Source: a virus
Reading direction: 5' to 3' (one strand)
DNA: 24,157 bases
Virus record (IMG/VR): IMGVR_UViG_3300017989_000434
Span: 1 to 24,157 of that record
In this document: piece by piece, positions 1 through 8,147 of the stretch
Layout of the letters: the number at the start of each line of letters is the position of its first letter
Position numbering within the stretch: position 1 is the stretch's first letter
Made by a program: the position numbers and the translations under genes
The notes under the pieces: model-generated
What the model was told of the DNA's origin: nothing
Databases searched by the model: none
What the model saw: only the letters and a program-made list of their open reading frames with translations

Positions 1-1393
1 ATCCTCCTGAAACTTTCTCTGAAAAATCCTTAAGTTCTCCAGATGTAGGAAAAACTTTTCTGAAAGACTCTCCTGCTTCTTGTAATCTTTTCAATCCAGG
101 CATTTTTTCTGAAGGCAATGAAGCGGCCAATTCAGCTACATCTCCTGGTATTCCAGCTACAGTTTCAGCTGCTCTAGATAAACTTCTTACAATTTGTCTT
201 CCAGCTTCTGGTGGTGGCTTTCCTTGTCTAGATTTAATCCATTCTGAATAAGAAAGTTTTTCTTTTTTTTCTGGAGTTACTTCTTGTGTAGCAATAGGAG
301 CTTCTTCAATGCCTGGAACCATTGCTACTTCTTCTTCTGGACCAGGCTGCTTAAAACCCCCGACAAAATCTTCTGCTATTGCATCAAGCTTATCATCTGA
401 TTTTTCGAGTACCATTTCTTCGAGATTTAATGGAGGATTCTTTCTTCCTTTCATGATCTCTTTATATGTATCATAATAAACTTTCTGCCCTTCTGAAAGT
501 TTCTGTAGATTTTCGATAACTCTTTCTCTACCTTCAGGACTTTGGCTTAAAGTAGGTATAGTTTTGAGGAAGTTTTCAACTTCGATTTGATTAATTCTTG
601 CGCCGAAGAAAGTTCTGATGTTTTTAAGAAGGTCTTTGCTTAGTTTGTCAAATTCTTGAGTGTCGGGAGTTAAGAAAGAAGAGAAACCAAGCTTACTCAT
701 CATTGCTCCAAATATTGGAGTATCCATATCGCCTTCTTTATTCAGTTTTTTCATTCTTTCTAGACGCATATTTGTAGATCTATAATCTTTATAGTCATCT
801 AGAACTTTTTTTCTGTAATCTTTCGTCTCTTGTAGTGCTGTTTTTGTCTCTTCTCTTTCTTCCTTTTTCTTTTCTTGTAACTGTTGAATAGCAAATTTCT
901 TTTCAGCTAAAGGAAGCTTGCTAAGTTCTGACATTATGGATTCTTTTTCTGAAGCATCTCTTTGTTGTTTTTCAGGAGAAACACTTGATATTATACCACC
1001 GGTTTCTTCTTCTTCTTCTTGTGTTAACATCCCACCTAAAATATTATCTAAAGCAGAACTTTGCTGTTGTTCCTGACGTTGTTTCATTTGAGACATTTGT
1101 TGCTGCTGTTCTTGCTCTTGTTGCTGCTGAACCATCGGCAAATATCCTTTTAGAAATAATTGCTGTTGTTCTGGTGGTAATTGAGCACCAACTTGCATCA
1201 TTTGCTCTGGGCTCATTCCAGGTTTTAATTGTCCTAATGCTCTATCTACAGCACTTTGCTGCATTTGTTGTGTAACAGAAGATAATAGACTTTGTCCTAA
1301 ACCCTCTCCAAGTGCACTACTAAAAGCACTGCCTAATCCCGGACGTTTTTCTTGTTGTGGTTGCATTATTGGTTGTATTACGCTAAAACTCAT
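1..1393 (-). CDS. Probable internal virion / ejection protein, 3' end outside window
   Basis: An open frame runs from an ATG at 1393 off the left edge (464 codons visible, no stop or frameshift found). A good ribosome site (AAGGAG) lies about 7 nt upstream. The N-terminal 130 residues are Gln/Met-rich with runs of Q, followed by a poly-Glu stretch. A long Lys/Glu-rich, probably coiled-coil segment covers about residues 150-240, then a more globular part and a C-terminal region rich in Ala/Glu/Pro. There is no signal peptide or membrane segment. It is the last gene of the structural run, directly after another Gly/Ala-rich virion-type protein. In podoviruses this place usually holds DNA-ejection proteins, so that role is inferred from position and composition; I do not recognise a specific family. 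Confidence 0.75.
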   Translation of the reverse strand, partial: MSFSVIQPIMQPQQEKRPGLGSAFSSALGEGLGQSLLSSVTQQMQQSAVDRALGQLKPGMSPEQMMQVGAQLPPEQQQLFLKGYLPMVQQQQEQEQQQQMSQMKQRQEQQQSSALDNILGGMLTQEEEEETGGIISSVSPEKQQRDASEKESIMSELSKLPLAEKKFAIQQLQEKKKEEREETKTALQETKDYRKKVLDDYKDYRSTNMRLERMKKLNKEGDMDTPIFGAMMSKLGFSSFLTPDTQEFDKLSKDLLKNIRTFFGARINQIEVENFLKTIPTLSQSPEGRERVIENLQKLSEGQKVYYDTYKEIMKGRKNPPLNLEEMVLEKSDDKLDAIAEDFVGGFKQPGPEEEVAMVPGIEEAPIATQEVTPEKKEKLSYSEWIKSRQGKPPPEAGRQIVRSLSRAAETVAGIPGDVAELAASLPSEKMPGLKRLQEAGESFRKVFPTSGELKDFSEKVSGG

Positions 1394-1402
1394 TTTTTCT
1401 CC

Positions 1403-2257
1403 TTAAGAAAACATTGCCCTTCCAGTCATTTGACTTAGATTAAATTGATCTTGATACGGCTGCTGTGATTGTGGTGTTTGTGTTGATCTGGAAAACATAC
1501 CTCCTAGACCACTACCGATTGCTCCACCAAGTGGTCCTCCAATAGCTGTTCCAGCTGCTGCTCCTGCATAAGGTAATGCTGAAGATAATAGACTTTGCAT
1601 CATTCCCTGTCCTTGAGCCGGTGCTCCTGGAATCATAGGTGGTTGATAAACTGTATTATATGGTTTTACAGACATAGGTAATTGTGCTCCTCCCATAGCT
1701 GCACTTCTTAGAGCTAACTGCTCCTTCATTGGAAGTTCTGCAAGACTCATTGCTGGTTCTACAGCACCCATCATTAAACCTGTTTTAAGCTGTCCTAGCT
1801 GTGATGTGATATCAGCACCTGCTCCAGCTAATACATTTTCTAAAGCAGAGCTTCTTCCTTGACCTGCAAATCTTTCTGCTATTCCTGGAAGAGTCTCCTT
1901 CTCAAATTGTTTCATGTATGGATCTTTAAACCTTTGATAAGCTGCAGAATCTTTAGACAATAAATCAGAAAGAACTCCTTTAGCTTTACCGTATAAATCT
2001 GACCTAGAAGCAAGAGGTACTTTGCTTAATGGTGTTAATTTTTTAATGTCTTTAAGCGCGCTTTTTGACATTCCTTTAAGAAGTTTTTTTTGCTCTTTAG
2101 AAAGAGCGTCCATTTTTACCTCTTTGCCCTTAGACATCTTTTTCATTAGTTTGTCATATTCTTTCTGCGCTTTCTTGTCTTTGGATTGCTCTTTTTTGTA
2201 CTTGCCATAGCCAAGACCGCCTGCAATTCCACCCGCTAAGTAAGATAGTATTCCCAT
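1403..2257 (-). CDS. Probable internal virion protein (Gly/Ala-rich, 284 aa)
   Basis: The ATG at 2257 has an AGGA ribosome site a few nt upstream and the gene sits 9 nt before the next structural gene. The N-terminus begins with a Gly-rich hydrophobic patch (LAGGIAGGLGYG), followed by a Lys-rich helical segment (about 20-70). Residues about 110-160 contain an ETLPGIAERFAGQGRSSAL segment like those in small podovirus injection or tail-assembly proteins. Near the C-terminus a second Gly/Ala-rich hydrophobic stretch (about 225-255) could insert in a membrane. This pattern of two glycine-rich amphipathic stretches fits proteins ejected with the DNA. The role is inferred from composition and from the position downstream of the tail genes. 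Confidence 0.75.
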   Translation of the reverse strand: MGILSYLAGGIAGGLGYGKYKKEQSKDKKAQKEYDKLMKKMSKGKEVKMDALSKEQKKLLKGMSKSALKDIKKLTPLSKVPLASRSDLYGKAKGVLSDLLSKDSAAYQRFKDPYMKQFEKETLPGIAERFAGQGRSSALENVLAGAGADITSQLGQLKTGLMMGAVEPAMSLAELPMKEQLALRSAAMGGAQLPMSVKPYNTVYQPPMIPGAPAQGQGMMQSLLSSALPYAGAAAGTAIGGPLGGAIGSGLGGMFSRSTQTPQSQQPYQDQFNLSQMTGRAMFS

Positions 2258-2268
2258 ATTTTTTCCTA

Positions 2269-2751
2269 TTAATTTTTTAAATATTCAAGTACAACCAATG
2301 CTGAAAAAGTATTGTATGTGCCTGTTGCACAAATGATATTAACGTTGTTTGCATCGACTGTAATCATCACGTTAGTAGGTCCTCCTTGTGGAAGAGCTAC
2401 ATGTAACGTACCTGCTGCATTTTTTGCAGTTCCATAAATTTTAGTAAAAGTAAATCCGGACACATCGCCTAATCCATGAGCAACAGATGTTGTTCCTATT
2501 GCAGTCAAGGATGAAAAAGAAATGACTTTTCTAAAAGCACCACGTTTATCATCTTCACTAGACGGATTAAACCAATTTTGCCCTGTAAGGAGTTCTGTTG
2601 TTTCAAAAATTCCTATTTCTTTGCTGTTCAGTCTATCTATGATGTCACGGAGCATATTAGTAAGAACAATTTCTTTTTGTTCATCATCATCACCAAGATA
2701 GACAGCAGTTGGCATAAATGTAGAAAACGAATCATTTGGAGCATACGTCAT
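2269..2751 (-). CDS. Phage structural protein of unknown role (160 aa)
   Basis: I place the start at the ATG at 2751, which overlaps the tail-hub stop codon as ATGA and so suggests translational coupling; an upstream in-frame start at 2790 would lie inside the hub gene. The N-terminal third is acidic and helical (DDDEQKEIVLTNMLRDIIDRL), while the remainder is Ser/Thr/Gly/Val-rich and predicted beta, ending LVVLEYLKN. This helix-then-beta layout suits a small tail or fibre accessory protein. I do not recognise the family; the assignment as a virion protein rests on its place in the structural operon. Confidence 0.7.
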   Translation of the reverse strand: MTYAPNDSFSTFMPTAVYLGDDDEQKEIVLTNMLRDIIDRLNSKEIGIFETTELLTGQNWFNPSSEDDKRGAFRKVISFSSLTAIGTTSVAHGLGDVSGFTFTKIYGTAKNAAGTLHVALPQGGPTNVMITVDANNVNIICATGTYNTFSALVVLEYLKN

Positions 2752-5219
2752 GTTGTAAGTCTCCCTGCAGGAGTAGCCCAAAGAATCCAACCATGTAATC
2801 GTACATCTTGATTGTTATTGTCCAGATCAAAAATTTGTCCATTCTCAACATCTGTATACTTAAACCTTAGAGAAAACTGCTGAGCTGTCACATTTATATA
2901 GGCTCTATACCAAAATTTATTTGATACAGCAGACTTAGGATCTACAAGAGGTATTGTCTGAGATACAACGGCATTTGCTTCATCCTCATCGTGATATAAC
3001 TCTATAGTTATGGCGCCACTAGTTGTGTTATCAACTAAGAAATCAACATATCCAACCTTTGTTTTCTGTCCATTTCCATAGAAAGGATTGAATTTTTTTG
3101 TTTCTAGTTCAAAATTATCAACAACAGTTACAAAACCACCATATGTATAACCTGCTACTGCAACAGGATCTCCATTTTCATCTTCTAATTCAAATGTATC
3201 TGTTGCAGGATTTCTAACCGTGTAAACAACATCATTTATAGCAGTCGCACCAGAAACATCTGAAATATAGACATGATCTCCATCTAAAAATCCATGATTA
3301 GGGACGGTTAAAACCGAAGGAGGACCTGCTGTTATGTTTTGTATGACATAAAAAGTATCGTTGTTTGATGTAAACTCAGTATGGTCAACATCCTGAACCT
3401 CAAAAACAAATCCATGTGTATTTCCACCAACAATAAAAGGAAATAAAGACTGAAGAGTCTGTTGTTTCCATGCAATATTGTATGTGCTCCAAGGTTCTGT
3501 AGATCCTTCCCAAGTAAGATCATCAACCCTTCTGTAATATCCGTACGTTGTATAATAATTTTTTAATACTGACCAAGACTCATTCTCATAGTTAAATATA
3601 AGCTCTCGATTTGGGTATGTTGCGTTAGTAGTTGAATCAACATAAGTCCACAAAGCATGTCTGTTATAATAATCTCGTATCCCGTGAACTCTTTTTTCTC
3701 CACTAAACTGATTATGAAAGTCATACACCCTTTCTGGTATATCGTCATCTATTCTAACCATGTCTGCTGCGTTACATGCAGCTATAGCGTACCCGCCTAT
3801 AGTGGTAGCATTTTTATCGAACATAACTGTAGAAAATGTGCTTTCTGATCCCAGCTCTGAGTTTATTCTATTCCAAACGAAGGGCTGTACTGGGTTTCCA
3901 GTGTAATCAAACCTCCATGTGGATCTTTCAAAAAATACTATCAGCACATCTTTTACAAAAGCTGCTGAAATTATTTCTTCAGAAGTAGGGGCATCTATAA
4001 AACCTCCCTTTCCTGGTGTTTCATACCATGCATCACCAGCAGATGTTGTAATTCCTGAAGCGGATGGGAAGCTTAATGCTACAAAAGGTATTCCATTTTG
4101 TGAATATCTTATTCTTTGTGGGTATCGTTTTCCTCCACCAAAAGTAGTTCCTTCTATAGTGTTTAAACATAACATCCTTCCTTTATAAGGAAGCATCATT
4201 AGACACCCTTGCAGAATTCTAGGAGCTGCTGCATTACTCAACGGAGGAGCAAAATTTACCCATCCAGTTGTTGTTGCTGAATCATACCATCGAATTCCAT
4301 CTCCAGATGAAGCTTTGGATTTTTCTATAGCCCATGCTACTCCTCCTGATGTATAAACACCATAAGCCGAGGAATTTATGTTTACTGTTATGGTGGTAGC
4401 TGCTATTCCTGTTACAGTTCCTATCTTATTATTTATCTGGGTCATTCCCAGGACATTAGAAAAATAAACTCGATCACCAACTACAAAATTGTGTGTTCCA
4501 ATTGTAACTACTGCATTAGCCGCTTTTGTAATAGCTGTAACTGTGTAAAAATGCCCACCAGCAGTATTATTCGTTGCCCAAAAAGCTTCTTGATAATTTG
4601 TACTCCAGAAAAAATCAGAGTTCGACCCTGTCCAGTTTATTTCATAACCAGAATTCTTATAGCGTGATATGTCTGCAAATCTTTGAAATGTGTTGCTGTA
4701 TAAATAAGATTTAACTCTATCGAACCCAATAAGCTGATAATCTACAGTTTCTTCGATGTCTAATCTTCTTAACCCCATTGTTACAGATTCATCATTTACT
4801 AAAACAAAATAGCGCGCTGAAATTGTAGCTACCGCATTTGTAAATGTGATGTTTATAGACCCTGTCGTATAATTCGTAGGTGCATTAACAGTACCAGCAC
4901 CACCAGTAATAGTAAATCCACCGACTCCATCATCTGTAAAAATTGTTGTTCCGTCTGTAATTATTAAGGAACCAGGTTCTATAGGGAACCATGTGAGGGT
5001 TGTGTTTACTATAGTAACTCCAGCAGCACCAACAACTAAATCTTCCGAACGTATTCCAAGTCTTCCAATTAATGTATTGCCACCCTTTTTATTGATAACA
5101 CCATCATAAGTAAACATATTAGTCATGTTTGGATAAGCCTTTTCAGGCAACAACCACGGTTCTATGTTTCTTTTTAGGCCTTCTTTTAAATCAGCGACTA
5201 AAAATGGTTGGTAGCTCAC
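2748..5219 (-). CDS. Large podovirus tail hub / tail tubular protein B-like (823 aa)
   Basis: The N-terminus (PFLVADLKEGLKRNIEPWLL, then a 'MxTYDGVINKKGGNTLIGRL' segment) matches the usual opening of the large short-tail hub proteins of P22/T7-type phages, which form the nozzle below the portal. The length of about 820 aa is typical. Two copies of a small beta domain with a 'H-N/G-F-x-x-G-D-x-V-Y/F-x-S' core are inserted, one around residues 228-293 and one in the last quarter; the same motif occurs twice in the 312-aa protein near the capsid gene. The start is GTG at 5219 behind an AGAGG site, just after the TAA of the preceding gene. It follows the adaptor-like and fibre-like genes and overlaps the next gene by 4 nt. 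Confidence 0.85.
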   Translation of the reverse strand: MSYQPFLVADLKEGLKRNIEPWLLPEKAYPNMTNMFTYDGVINKKGGNTLIGRLGIRSEDLVVGAAGVTIVNTTLTWFPIEPGSLIITDGTTIFTDDGVGGFTITGGAGTVNAPTNYTTGSINITFTNAVATISARYFVLVNDESVTMGLRRLDIEETVDYQLIGFDRVKSYLYSNTFQRFADISRYKNSGYEINWTGSNSDFFWSTNYQEAFWATNNTAGGHFYTVTAITKAANAVVTIGTHNFVVGDRVYFSNVLGMTQINNKIGTVTGIAATTITVNINSSAYGVYTSGGVAWAIEKSKASSGDGIRWYDSATTTGWVNFAPPLSNAAAPRILQGCLMMLPYKGRMLCLNTIEGTTFGGGKRYPQRIRYSQNGIPFVALSFPSASGITTSAGDAWYETPGKGGFIDAPTSEEIISAAFVKDVLIVFFERSTWRFDYTGNPVQPFVWNRINSELGSESTFSTVMFDKNATTIGGYAIAACNAADMVRIDDDIPERVYDFHNQFSGEKRVHGIRDYYNRHALWTYVDSTTNATYPNRELIFNYENESWSVLKNYYTTYGYYRRVDDLTWEGSTEPWSTYNIAWKQQTLQSLFPFIVGGNTHGFVFEVQDVDHTEFTSNNDTFYVIQNITAGPPSVLTVPNHGFLDGDHVYISDVSGATAINDVVYTVRNPATDTFELEDENGDPVAVAGYTYGGFVTVVDNFELETKKFNPFYGNGQKTKVGYVDFLVDNTTSGAITIELYHDEDEANAVVSQTIPLVDPKSAVSNKFWYRAYINVTAQQFSLRFKYTDVENGQIFDLDNNNQDVRLHGWILWATPAGRLTT

Positions 5220-5220
5220 A

Positions 5221-5787
5221 TTAAGCCTCTGTTTTTATGATTGTCCATGCTAGAGTACAAGCTCCTGCAGTTTTTGTTACTGTTATTGTCGTTCCTGTCC
5301 AGCTTATATTTGTAATTAATCCGTTAGTAGCTATTTTATCTGCCCTTGCTGTTGTTCTATTCCAACTAACTACAGCTGAAGCTCTGTTATTTGATGCAGC
5401 GGTCTCTCTTGCTGATAAAATTCCGTTAAAAGCAGGTCTTCCTGCTGCATTAAATAGCGTAAAAGTTCCTGCTCCTGCATTTAATACAGTAGAACCTGTT
5501 ATAGATGTAGGAATTTGCATTATTCCATTTGCTGCAGTTCTGTAGTACAACATTGGATTTCCAGCACCATTTACTTTTTGATAGATTACACCTGTAAGTA
5601 TGATTGCTTGGTCTGTAGTTGTCGGAAGATGTACAAATTTATGATGACCATCATTAGATGCTGTTGCATTATCAAAATAATGATCTTTCTGCATCGTTTG
5701 TTGTATATAAAGCCAATTAGCTTGAATCTGTGCAACACTCTGGCTAATAAGTGTTGAATCTGTAGGAAATGCTTGAACCCAAGCCAT
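5221..5787 (-). CDS. Phage tail/fibre-like structural protein (188 aa)
   Basis: The ATG at 5787 is preceded by a very strong ribosome site (TTTAGGAGGTAAC). The N-terminal 50 residues are helical (SQSVAQIQANWLYIQQTM), followed by a 'DGHHKFVHLP' segment and a Thr/Ala/Asn-rich beta region, as in many short phage fibre or tail accessory proteins. The next gene starts immediately after its stop. There are no catalytic motifs. It lies between the adaptor-like protein and the tail hub, so a virion tail role is likely, but the exact function is not recognisable. Confidence 0.75.
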   Translation of the reverse strand: MAWVQAFPTDSTLISQSVAQIQANWLYIQQTMQKDHYFDNATASNDGHHKFVHLPTTTDQAIILTGVIYQKVNGAGNPMLYYRTAANGIMQIPTSITGSTVLNAGAGTFTLFNAAGRPAFNGILSARETAASNNRASAVVSWNRTTARADKIATNGLITNISWTGTTITVTKTAGACTLAWTIIKTEA

Positions 5788-5795
5788 GTTACCTC

Positions 5796-6755
5796 CTAAA
5801 TATTTGGATAATTACTGTTAAATTGATAGGTATTATCTTGCGTGTATATAGTTTTTGATCGTTGAGATGCTCCAAGGCTTATCGTTCTTCTTTGTGCAAA
5901 TCTAAGCTGTTCTTCAAAATAAGGGCGTAGATTCGAAAGTACCTCGTAGTCTCCGTTATCCACTAAAATCTTACCTGATGCTCCAAACGCAAGAAGTTCC
6001 CAAAGATCTTCGATCTCTGGTTCTGATCCTGCATTAAGTAAATCTGTAGGCATTCTCATTACATTGATTTCAATTTTATAACTGATATCAGGCACTGGTC
6101 TTAGAACAAATTGATTCTGGAAATACAGAATGCTTCTTGGACGAGATGCCACATAAGGAAATGTTTGTGCCCATATTTCTTCTCCAGATACTACAACATC
6201 AGGAAAAGTAACACTGAAAACACCTGTGTTATAATTGATGGTGCCAGCTGCCGGTGCTTCGAAATTACCTAATCCATCATCCGTAGCTGTAGTGCTTCCC
6301 GTAGCGGTAGCTCCTGAAAATAAAACATTTATAACCTGTCCTATTTCCTCTCCCACATTTATTGACCTAAGAAAAGGTGTGTTAGTAAGAGTACCAGTAA
6401 AAGGACCAGCAGTTCCATCACCTGTTGCTGCCTGCTCAATGAAATTATTCTTTGGCCATGTCCTATAAAAAAGTTCATTATTTTCATAATAATCTACTCT
6501 GTATCCAGCGCAATAAACCGGTGGTTTACAAATAAAGTATGACTCCAAGTCGAAGTCATACGTATCTATATTTGGCTGAGTTTCAAATGTATATACATCC
6601 TGGAGTTTTGCAAGCTTTAGGGATTTTGGTAGGTCATACACATAGTATGAATTTACATAATCATCTATATCAGCATCAGTGATCTGAGTGGTAGATGGTC
6701 TTCCTGTTAACTTGCGTACTTTAGCACGTATATCTGCTAGTGTGCTTTGTGCCAT
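5796..6755 (-). CDS. Head-tail adaptor / tail tubular protein A-like (319 aa)
   Basis: The N-terminal helical part (LADIRAKVRKLTGRP, then ITDADIDDYVNSYYVYDLP) is typical of phage adaptor proteins that bind below the portal. A beta insertion around residues 140-195 carries a 'TDDGLGNF...GTINYNTGVFSVTF' type motif, also found near residues 95-126 of the 823-aa hub. The C-terminal part (LRPVPDISYKIEINVMRMP, then LLAFGASGKILVDNGDYE) resembles tail-tube adaptor proteins. The start at 6755 lies 6 nt after the preceding stop; the ribosome site is weak, so coupling is likely. The assignment combines recognisable sequence style with gene order. Confidence 0.75.
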   Translation of the reverse strand: MAQSTLADIRAKVRKLTGRPSTTQITDADIDDYVNSYYVYDLPKSLKLAKLQDVYTFETQPNIDTYDFDLESYFICKPPVYCAGYRVDYYENNELFYRTWPKNNFIEQAATGDGTAGPFTGTLTNTPFLRSINVGEEIGQVINVLFSGATATGSTTATDDGLGNFEAPAAGTINYNTGVFSVTFPDVVVSGEEIWAQTFPYVASRPRSILYFQNQFVLRPVPDISYKIEINVMRMPTDLLNAGSEPEIEDLWELLAFGASGKILVDNGDYEVLSNLRPYFEEQLRFAQRRTISLGASQRSKTIYTQDNTYQFNSNYPNI

Positions 6756-6761
6756 AATTCG

Positions 6762-7118
6762 TTATAAGTATTCGTGTGTTTTAAAAGAAAATCTGTGTTC
6801 TTTTCTTCCTGTCTTTAGATGTTTTCCATCAGGACCTAAAAGATAGCTGTGTTGCTCAACTGCGCAACCAGAGTTAAGATGCTTAACCACTGCTAAAGGC
6901 AATTCATATTCTTGCCCATCATAAAGTTTGTACTCTTGAACTTTGTCTCCTTTCCATTTTCTGAAAAAGAAGTGTCTGTTACCACCCTTTACTTCATTGT
7001 CTTGGAAAATCCCCTTTATCAGTCGTGAATCCTCTTTTCTCATCTCCTCAAACTTATCATTCATTGGAGCTGTTGGATCACCAACCGGTTGTTTGATAGT
7101 TCTGCGAACTGTAGCCAT
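6762..7118 (-). CDS. Small virion-associated protein found downstream of capsid genes (118 aa)
   Basis: The ATG at 7118 has an AAGGA site 8-9 nt upstream and follows a strong hairpin that ends the upstream gene. The protein is basic, with a 'RHFFFRKWKGDKVQEYKLYDG' style core, 'YELPLAVVKHLNSGC', and a C-terminal 'GRKEHRFSFKTHEYL'. From memory, proteins with this layout sit between the capsid and tail genes of many podo- and siphoviruses with N4-gp56-type capsids, where they are unnamed. No enzyme motif is visible. It is expressed as part of the structural operon. Confidence 0.75.
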   Translation of the reverse strand: MATVRRTIKQPVGDPTAPMNDKFEEMRKEDSRLIKGIFQDNEVKGGNRHFFFRKWKGDKVQEYKLYDGQEYELPLAVVKHLNSGCAVEQHSYLLGPDGKHLKTGRKEHRFSFKTHEYL

Positions 7119-7154
7119 TTTTTTATCCTTATTATAAATTTATTATTTTATTAA

Positions 7155-7172
7155 GGGCCCTAAGGCGGGCCC
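7155..7172 (-). terminator. GC-rich hairpin after the 312-aa gene
   Basis: GGGCCC-GCCTTA-GGGCCC forms a 6-bp all-GC stem 18-36 nt after the stop codon of the 312-aa gene. Read on the minus strand it is followed by TTAATAAAATAATAAA, which is U-poor, so it may be a weak or partial terminator, or an RNA-stabilising 3' end that separates the abundant capsid messages from the tail genes. Confidence 0.6.
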
Positions 7173-7190
7173 CAACATCATCGTTTAAAA

Positions 7191-8129
7191 TTAAACAACC
7201 ATGTCTGCTTTTGTAGCTGTGTAGTAAACTACTGCTGAATTTGGTCCAACAACGCCTGTTCCTAACTCAAGACCACGGAAACTTGTATTTTCCATAGAAT
7301 TTGTAAGAATAGTTGCGTCTTCACCGGCAGGCACAACATGTGCTTGAGTGAATGTTGTTCCACTTGCTGGGAATGCAAAAGCTGTATAAGCCGTTGAATC
7401 AATATTACCTAGGGTAATAGTATTTGTACCAATAGCTGTAACTTCTGTTGTGATTTTATCCAATTGGATCATTCCAAGAGCTGCAGGAACACTGAGTGTT
7501 ACTACAGAACCAACAACAAAATTATGTGTTTCTGAAACAGAAACAACACATGGATTTGCTTGTGTAATCCCTGTGATCTGCAATCTGCGTGGAGCAAACT
7601 GAGGATATGCAGGAAGTTTACGTGCAGTAACTGCTGTAGCAGGTGCTGCAAAACCAGATGTGTCAATAGGAAGACTATATGTATCTGCAGTCAAATATGT
7701 GACTTGGAAAATCATACCTTCTAATTGAGTCATACCTGTACAGTTAGACAGAACTACTCTATCTCCTGTTACAAAGCCGTGTGCTACGTCAGAAACAACT
7801 GCAGGAGAAGCTTGTGAAATAGCTGTTCCTGTTACTGCTGCTCCTGGTGTCTGAACAGAACCGTCATACAGTGTAAATCCACCTGTGACTAGGAATTCTG
7901 CTTCGTCAGTGCTAGCACCGTCTGTATTTTGGATTGTAAAAGCATGACCTGCTGTCATTCCTCTAAACCATTTTGCTAATTTAGTAACACCTGGATTTGC
8001 TGCGCTATCCCAGTTATCTCCTGTGGTGTCACCTTGAATCCAAAGATCTACGAAATCTGGATCGATGGGAAGCTCTAGAAAACGTGCTGTACCATCTGAT
8101 GTATAAGAACCTTTAATTATTTGTGGCAT
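7191..8129 (-). CDS. Capsid-associated / decoration-type protein with repeated beta domain (312 aa)
   Basis: The ATG at 8129 has a strong ribosome site (GGAGGGAGGAATAAAAT). It lies 18 nt after the true end of the spliced capsid gene. The N-terminal 100 residues (IIKGSYTSDGTARFLELP, then FVDLWIQGDTT) begin a beta-rich protein. Two copies of a small beta domain follow, about residues 102-165 and 183-250, each with the pattern I-x-Q-A-x-P-x-V-V, a His-Gly/Asn-Phe-Val turn and a G-M-x-Q-L loop. The same domain occurs twice in the 823-aa hub. It resembles the FCCH-like domain that family searches report in phage structural proteins. Position next to the capsid gene and lack of enzyme motifs suggest an abundant head protein; this is inference. 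Confidence 0.75.
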   Translation of the reverse strand: MPQIIKGSYTSDGTARFLELPIDPDFVDLWIQGDTTGDNWDSAANPGVTKLAKWFRGMTAGHAFTIQNTDGASTDEAEFLVTGGFTLYDGSVQTPGAAVTGTAISQASPAVVSDVAHGFVTGDRVVLSNCTGMTQLEGMIFQVTYLTADTYSLPIDTSGFAAPATAVTARKLPAYPQFAPRRLQITGITQANPCVVSVSETHNFVVGSVVTLSVPAALGMIQLDKITTEVTAIGTNTITLGNIDSTAYTAFAFPASGTTFTQAHVVPAGEDATILTNSMENTSFRGLELGTGVVGPNSAVVYYTATKADMVV

Positions 8130-8147
8130 ATTTTATTCCTCCCTCCA

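Noticed and set aside
3919-4188. Plus-strand open frames inside the tail-hub and other structural genes
   Set aside because: They lie antisense to clearly coding frames, lack ribosome sites and show compositions expected from the opposite strand.
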